From: Cellulomonas sp.
GTDB lineage: Bacteria > Actinomycetota > Actinomycetes > Actinomycetales > Cellulomonadaceae
Length of the DNA stretch: 15,233 nucleotides
Direction: 5' to 3'
NCBI GenBank assembly: GCA_027451305.1
Contig: DAIDJQ010000032.1
Span: 1 to 15,233, forward strand
Part shown: positions 1 to 15,233 of the stretch, in pieces
How positions within the stretch are numbered: the stretch's first letter is position 1
Layout: each line of letters starts with the position of its first letter
Translations under genes and position numbers: made by a program
Notes under the pieces: model-generated
The model's database searches: none
Told to the model about the DNA's origin: nothing
Seen by the model: the letters and a program-made list of their open reading frames with translations, nothing else

Positions 1-207
1 GGTGGGGCCGTCCTCGGCGAGCCCGCACTTGACGGCGGCCGCGCTCATCAGGTGGACCGCCGCCGTGCTGATCACCTCGCCGGCGGACACCTCGGCGATG
101 TCCCGGGTGGCGTCGGTCAGGGCCTCGCCGGCGTGGCGCCCGGGGCCGGCCAGGGAGGTGACCGGAGCACCGGCGGCCGGCGGTTCCGGAGTGACGTTGG
201 CTGTCAT
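1..207 (-). CDS. DUF1844 domain protein, 5' part (gene runs off the left edge)
   Basis: Reading the minus strand from an ATG at 207-205 gives 69 uninterrupted residues up to the window edge. After a Pro/Ala-rich stretch (residues 1-30) comes a conserved segment, about residues 36-64, containing DIAEVSAGEVI followed by AVHLMSAAAVKCGL. That helical signature is typical of the small actinobacterial DUF1844 proteins, whose function is unknown and whose gene commonly sits next to infC. The start at 207 is chosen because a GAGAGG Shine-Dalgarno sequence lies 9 bases upstream. An in-frame ATG at 216 abuts that sequence and is less likely. The C-terminal half lies outside the window. It is transcribed away from infC. 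Family assignment is from recognition of the motif; no molecular role is claimed. Confidence 0.8.
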   Translation of the reverse strand, partial: MTANVTPEPPAAGAPVTSLAGPGRHAGEALTDATRDIAEVSAGEVISTAAVHLMSAAAVKCGLAEDGPT

Positions 208-311
208 GCCCGGCATCCTCTCATCGCGGTCCCCGGCCTCTCGCAGGTCGCTCACCAGGGCCGCGGCCACGGTACGGACCGGCCGGCGCCGGGGCCGCCA
301 CGGCCGTCTGG

Positions 312-317
312 TAGCCT
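312..317 (+). promoter_or_regulatory. Candidate -10 element for the infC operon
   Basis: TAGCCT fits the actinobacterial -10 pattern TANNNT and is the best such match on the plus strand between the DUF1844 start and infC. No convincing TTGAC-like -35 hexamer lies 16-19 bases upstream. If used, transcription would begin near 324-326 and leave an untranslated leader of about 300 bases before infC. This is a motif-only inference. Confidence 0.35.
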
Positions 318-492
318 GACCCTCGACTGACCTGGCGTTGGCCCGCCCGTCGCGCACTAGTGACGGATTTCGACGGATGCCGACACGGCGAGCACGCGCC
401 GGGTACACAAGTGGAGACCTTCCCACCTGGGTCCCGACCGCACAGCACGCCCGCCGGACGCGCTGACAACTGGGACCGGGTCCAGTCCGCAG

Positions 493-511
493 CGCACGGC
501 GACGCCGTGCG
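493..511 (+). repeat. Perfect hairpin in the infC leader
   Basis: CGCACGGC (493-500) and GCCGTGCG (504-511) are exact reverse complements around a GAC loop. GTCC at 485-488 and GGAC at 513-516 could extend the helix across a small internal loop. There is no T-tract, so this looks like a structural element of the leader RNA and not a terminator. Confidence 0.5.
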
Positions 512-550
512 TGGACGTGTGGCGACCAGCCACCGGTGCGGCGCTGTCGA

Positions 551-586
551 GGCCTCCGCCTGTGCCCAGGGCGGGGGCCTTCCTCG
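551..586 (+). terminator. Possible attenuator hairpin before infC
   Basis: GGCCTCCGCC (551-560) pairs with GGCGGGGGCC (570-579) in ten pairs including one G-U, with a 9-base loop, followed by TTCCTCGTT, a weak pyrimidine/T-rich run. It lies 40-75 bases upstream of the infC start, as an attenuator would. CCTCG at 582-586 can alternatively pair with CGAGG at 548-552 or with CGAGG at 615-619, which overlaps the infC Shine-Dalgarno sequence. Termination activity is inferred from shape only. Confidence 0.4.
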
Positions 587-615
587 TTCCCGGGCGGTCG
601 TCCGTCACGACTCTC

Positions 616-627
616 GAGGAGCACCAC

Positions 628-630
<3 letters not shown>
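616..630 (+). promoter_or_regulatory. infC ribosome binding site and AUC start codon
   Basis: GAGGAG at 616-621, a 6-base spacer, then ATC at 628-630. No ATG, GTG or TTG lies in this frame near the conserved IF-3 N-terminus. Other bacteria use AUU or AUC at infC, because IF-3 rejects such codons and so limits its own synthesis. TCCTCG at 581-586 is complementary to CGAGGA at 615-620 and could mask the site. Confidence 0.8.
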
Positions 631-1665
<1,035 letters not shown>

Positions 1666-1706
1666 CCCATCGCCGGGACGCCGACCGGCGGACCTGCACG
1701 ACACGA

Positions 1707-1728
1707 GCCACCCGGGCACCCGGGTGGC
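1707..1728 (+). repeat. Perfect 10-pair hairpin in the infC-rpmI spacer
   Basis: GCCACCCGGG (1707-1716) and CCCGGGTGGC (1719-1728) are exact reverse complements separated by CA. In practice the tip would open to a larger loop. It ends 9 bases before the rpmI Shine-Dalgarno sequence AAGGAGAG (1738-1745) and has no T-tract. It is more likely a translational or processing element than a terminator, because rpmI and rplT follow in the same direction. The E. coli infC-rpmI junction is the site of L20 repression; a similar role here is inference. Confidence 0.5.
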
Positions 1729-1754
1729 GCGAGCGACAAGGAGAGACGGCAGCC

Positions 1755-1949
1755 ATGCCGAAGAACAAGACGCACTCCGGTGCCAAGAAGCGCTTCCGCG
1801 TGACGGGCACCGGCAAGATCATGCGGGAGCAGGCCAACGGGCGGCACCTGCTGGAGCACAAGTCGAGCCGCCGCACCCGCCGCATCGCCGGTGACGTGCT
1901 CGTCTCGTCCGTCGACACCCCCAAGATCAAGAAGCTGCTCGGCCGCTGA
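1755..1949 (+). CDS. rpmI: 50S ribosomal protein L35 (bL35)
   Basis: The product is a 64-residue, strongly basic protein of normal family length. It starts [20 protein letters not shown] and carries the L35 pattern of a [11 protein letters not shown]-terminus, a central HLLEHKS segment and an Arg-rich RRTRRI run. L35 is a small component of the large ribosomal subunit that packs into 23S rRNA. The ATG has a strong AAGGAGAG about 9 bases upstream. It lies 89 bases after infC and 61 before rplT, each spacer holding one strong hairpin, so its expression is probably set together with theirs. Nothing in the protein is unusual. Confidence 0.97.
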   Translation: MPKNKTHSGAKKRFRVTGTGKIMREQANGRHLLEHKSSRRTRRIAGDVLVSSVDTPKIKKLLGR

Positions 1950-1954
1950 CCCGT

Positions 1955-1974
1955 GGACGCCCCACGGGGCGTCC
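1955..1974 (+). repeat. Perfect 9-pair hairpin in the rpmI-rplT spacer
   Basis: GGACGCCCC (1955-1963) and GGGGCGTCC (1966-1974) are exact reverse complements separated by AC, beginning 5 bases after the rpmI stop. The rplT Shine-Dalgarno AAGGAG is at 1999-2004. There is no following T-run. The arrangement mirrors the hairpin in front of rpmI and may stabilise or process the polycistronic mRNA, or bind a ribosomal protein. Function is inferred. Confidence 0.45.
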
Positions 1975-2010
1975 CGGGCGCGACGAGCCTGGACCAGCAA
2001 GGAGCATCAC

Positions 2011-2394
2011 GTGGCACGCGTGAAGCGGGCGGTCAACGCCCAGAAGAAGCGCCGGTCGACCCTCGAGCGGGCGAGCGGCTACCGCGGTCAGCGGTCCCGC
2101 CTGTACCGGAAGGCCAAGGAGCAGGTCACCCACTCCCTGGTGTACGCCTACCGCGACCGCAAGGCGCGCAAGGGCGACTTCCGCAAGCTGTGGATCCAGC
2201 GGATCAACGCCGCGGGCCGCGCCCAGGGCATCACCTACAACCGGCTGATCCAGGGCCTGAAGCTCGCCGGGGTCGAGGTGGACCGGCGTGTGCTGGCCGA
2301 CCTCGCGGTGAACGACGCCGCGGCCTTTGCCGCCCTGGTGCAGGTCGCCAAGGCAGCGCTGCCGGAGGACGTCAACGCCCCCTCGGCGGCGTGA
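2011..2394 (+). CDS. rplT: 50S ribosomal protein L20 (bL20)
   Basis: L20 is an early-assembly 23S rRNA-binding protein and, in several bacteria, the repressor of its own infC operon. The 127-residue product starts (GTG) [14 protein letters not shown], continues with the basic N-terminal helix segment [15 protein letters not shown], then [19 protein letters not shown] and the globular C-terminal domain [20 protein letters not shown], in the expected order and at normal length (about 117-127). AAGGAG at 1999-2004 lies 6 bases before the GTG at 2011. The upstream open frame from 1891 is only the shadow inside rpmI. If L20 regulates here, its target would be sought in the leader at 318-627 or in the two spacer hairpins. 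Confidence 0.97.
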   Translation: MARVKRAVNAQKKRRSTLERASGYRGQRSRLYRKAKEQVTHSLVYAYRDRKARKGDFRKLWIQRINAAGRAQGITYNRLIQGLKLAGVEVDRRVLADLAVNDAAAFAALVQVAKAALPEDVNAPSAA

Positions 2395-2429
2395 GGTCCC
2401 TCGACCCGGTCTCATCCGAACGCCCGGCC

Positions 2430-3260
2430 ATGAGCGCTGAGCTGACCAACCCGCGCGCTGATCGCGTGCGGTCGGTCGCCGCGCTGGCCGGGCGTTCGGC
2501 ACGTCGGCGCACGGGACGGTTCCTCGTGGAGGGCCCGCAGGCCGTGCGCGAGGCCGTGGTCGCCACCGAGGTCGAGGTGCACGACGTGTACCTCACCCCC
2601 GTGGCGGCGCAGCGCTACCCCGAGATCGTCGCGGCGGCCCACGAGCGGCGGCTGCACCTGCACCTCGGCGACGCCGAGGTGCTCGAGGCGATGAGTGCCG
2701 ACGCTCAGCACGTGGTGGCAGTCGTCGAGCAGCGGCACCACCAGCTCGGCGCCGTGCTGACGATGCGACCCCGGCTGGTGGCGGTGCTGGCTCGTGTCCG
2801 TGACCCGGGCAACGCGGGCACGGTGGTGCGGGTGGCCGACGCCGCCGGTGCCGATGCGGTGCTGCTCTCCGAGGAGAGCGTTGACGTGCACAACCCGAAG
2901 GTGGTCCGTTCCACCGCCGGCTCGCTGTTCCACCTGCCGGTGGTCGACGAGGTGCCCCTCGGCACCGCCGTCGCGGCGCTGCACGACGCAGGTCTGACGG
3001 TGCTGGCCGCGGACGGCCGCGGGGACCTCGACCTCGACGACCTGCAGGACAGGACGGGTACAGGCACGCCCGACCTGGCGGCCCCGACGGCCTGGCTGTT
3101 CGGCAACGAGGCGTGGGGCCTCGGTGACGAGGACCTGGCGCTGGCCGATGCCGTGGTCCGGGTGCCGTTGCACGGCCGTGCGGAGTCCCTCAACCTCGCC
3201 ACCGCGGCGGCGGTGTGCCTGTACGCGTCGGCCCGGGCGCACCGGGCCGTCCGCGTCTGA
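2430..3260 (+). CDS. TrmH/SpoU-family RNA 2'-O-methyltransferase
   Basis: This is an S-adenosylmethionine-dependent ribose methyltransferase of the SPOUT superfamily, 276 residues. An N-terminal substrate-binding domain (about 15-105, RTGRFLVEGPQAVREA) precedes the knotted catalytic domain. SPOUT motif 1 is RDPGNAGTVVRVADAAGAD (Asn at 128), motif 2 is LFGNEAWGL (223-231) and motif 3 is VPLHGRAESLNLATA (GRAESLN at 249-255). Asn128, Glu227 and the SLN segment are the residues expected for cofactor binding and catalysis. The ATG at 2430 fits the family N-terminus although no clear Shine-Dalgarno precedes it; it is 35 bases after rplT, so coupling is likely. A methyltransferase here is common in actinobacteria. 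The target (23S rRNA or tRNA nucleotide) cannot be read from sequence, so I give no gene symbol. Confidence 0.92.
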   Translation: MSAELTNPRADRVRSVAALAGRSARRRTGRFLVEGPQAVREAVVATEVEVHDVYLTPVAAQRYPEIVAAAHERRLHLHLGDAEVLEAMSADAQHVVAVVEQRHHQLGAVLTMRPRLVAVLARVRDPGNAGTVVRVADAAGADAVLLSEESVDVHNPKVVRSTAGSLFHLPVVDEVPLGTAVAALHDAGLTVLAADGRGDLDLDDLQDRTGTGTPDLAAPTAWLFGNEAWGLGDEDLALADAVVRVPLHGRAESLNLATAAAVCLYASARAHRAVRV

Positions 3261-3264
3261 GACC

Positions 3265-5138
<1,874 letters not shown>

Positions 5139-5139
5139 C

Positions 5140-11771
<6,632 letters not shown>

Positions 11772-11775
<4 letters not shown>

Positions 11776-12742
11776 GCCAGACCTCCGTCCCCGACGACTT
11801 CGTCTTCGACACCCGCACCGACCTGCGCCCGGACCAGAAGGCCGAGGTGCTGATCCAGGCGTTGCCGTGGCTGCAGAAGTTCAGCGGCGCCCTCGTCGTC
11901 GTCAAGTACGGCGGCAACGCGATGGTGGACGACGAGCTCAAGCGCGCCTTCGCCGCGGACATGGTGTTCCTGCGACAGGTCGGGCTGCGGCCGGTGGTCG
12001 TGCACGGCGGGGGACCGCAGATCAACGCGATGCTCGAGCGGCTGGACATCGCCAGCGAGTTCCGCGGCGGCCTGCGGGTCACCACGCCGGAGGCGATGGA
12101 CGTCGTCCGCATGGTGCTCACCGGACAGGTCTCCCGCGAGCTCGTGGGGCTGCTCAACGCCTACGGACCGCACGCGGTGGGTCTGTCCGGCGAGGACGGC
12201 GGCCTGCTCCAGGCCCGCCGGCGCAACGCCGTCGTCGACGGCCAGGAGGTGGACGTCGGACTGGTGGGAGACGTCGTGCAGGTCAACCCCGGTGCGGTGC
12301 TCGACCTGCTCGACGCCGGCCGGATCCCTGTCGTCTCCACCGTCGCCCCCGACATCGACGACCCCACGCAGGTGCTCAACGTGAACGCGGACACCGCCGC
12401 GGCCGCGCTGGCCATCGCGCTCGGCGCCCGCAAGCTGGTGATCCTCACCGACGTCGAAGGCCTGTACACCGACTGGCCGGACCGGACGTCGCTGGTGCGC
12501 CGGCTCCGCGCGAGCTCGCTGGAGCGGCTGCTGCCCCGGCTGGACGCGGGGATGCGGCCGAAGATGGAGGCCTGCTGGCGAGCGGTTCGGGGGGGTGTGG
12601 GCCGTGCGCACGTGATCGACGGCCGGCAGCCGCACTCGATCCTCGTGGAGGTGTTCACCTCCGACGGCGTCGGCACCATGGTGCTGCCGGACGAGGAGCT
12701 GCCGGACGCCCCCGCGACCGCGCCGGTTCCGGTGGTGACGGC

Positions 12743-12746
<4 letters not shown>
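11772..12746 (+). CDS. argB: N-acetylglutamate kinase
   Basis: ArgB phosphorylates N-acetylglutamate with ATP, the second and commonly the controlled step of the pathway. The 324-residue product belongs to the amino-acid kinase family: [10 protein letters not shown] (42-51, Lys45), [10 protein letters not shown] (76-85), [13 protein letters not shown] for substrate binding, and in the C-lobe [25 protein letters not shown] and [14 protein letters not shown]. Ahead of the first strand is an extra helix (about 20-37, [17 protein letters not shown]), the hallmark of arginine-inhibited hexameric kinases, so feedback inhibition is likely. ATG 11772 overlaps the argJ stop in ATGA. A run of seven G at 12589-12595 lies in the gene but the frame is intact through it. 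Confidence 0.97.

Positions 12747-15233
<2,487 letters not shown>

Larger units (their letters stand above)
318..627 (+). promoter_or_regulatory. Long structured leader region upstream of infC
   Basis: The stretch from 208 to 627 has no gene I can support. Its infC-proximal part is rich in inverted repeats: 347-353 with 360-366 (7 pairs including one G-U, loop of 6), GGTCCC at 430-435 with GGGACC at 472-477, a perfect 8-pair hairpin at 493-511, a 10-pair hairpin at 551-579, and a weak 5-pair hairpin at 597-611 just before the ribosome binding site. infC operons of other bacteria are controlled through leader or spacer RNA (L20 in E. coli and Bacillus), so a regulatory leader is plausible. No known RNA family is claimed. 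Confidence 0.45.

Noticed and set aside
511..627. N-terminal extension of IF-3 from GTG 511.
   Set aside because: It has no ribosome binding site, a composition unlike IF-3, and overlaps the hairpins at 493-511 and 551-579. The strong Shine-Dalgarno lies directly before the AUC at 628.
12589..12595. Run of seven G in argB as a possible frameshift or slippage site.
   Set aside because: The frame and all ArgB motifs continue correctly on both sides, so there is no sign of an error or programmed shift.

Overview
The window looks like an ordinary chromosomal core region of a high-GC Gram-positive bacterium (Actinomycetota, most likely Micrococcales, Cellulomonas-like). This rests on very high GC with G/C-ending codons throughout, on gene order (DUF1844 gene divergent from infC-rpmI-rplT, a SpoU methyltransferase, pheST, then argCJBDFR), and on protein signatures. 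The genus is inferred from family resemblance, since no search could be run.

Layout, left to right. (1) 1-207, minus strand: 5' part of a DUF1844 gene. (2) 208-627: a 420-base gene-free region holding a probable promoter and a structured leader for infC. (3) 628-3894, plus strand: a translation/RNA cluster with IF-3 (infC, apparent AUC start), ribosomal proteins L35 (rpmI) and L20 (rplT), a TrmH/SpoU-type RNA 2'-O-methyltransferase, and a 2H-phosphoesterase of the RNA 2',3'-cyclic phosphodiesterase (ThpR) family. A strong stem-loop follows the last stop. (4) 4086-7725: pheS and pheT, the two subunits of phenylalanyl-tRNA synthetase, one base apart, behind a good actinobacterial -10 element. 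(5) 7785-8378: a six-helix TMEM175/DUF1211 membrane protein, apparently read from a leaderless mRNA. (6) 8435-9418, minus strand: a zinc-free NADPH:quinone oxidoreductase, convergent with (5) and divergent from argC. (7) 9494-15233, plus strand: the arginine operon argC-argJ-argB-argD-argF-argR, with every junction overlapping by 1-4 bases. argR is cut by the window end. Two tandem ARG-box-like sites lie just upstream of and over the argC start.

How the genes work together: region 3 makes an initiation factor and two large-subunit proteins, with probable RNA-level control in the leader and in the two short spacers. Region 4 charges tRNA-Phe. Region 7 encodes N-acetylglutamate to citrulline by the acetyl-recycling route (ArgJ), with its own repressor ArgR as the last visible gene. 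argG and argH are not in the window and may follow argR.

I found no defence system, CRISPR array, prophage, insertion sequence, tRNA or rRNA gene. I do not think this window holds an exotic undescribed system. The points worth following are regulatory: the infC leader and AUC start, the hairpins in front of rpmI and rplT, the leaderless starts with a repressor operator over the argC -10, plus a variant carbamoyl-phosphate loop in ArgF and a very long Pro/Ala tail on IF-3.
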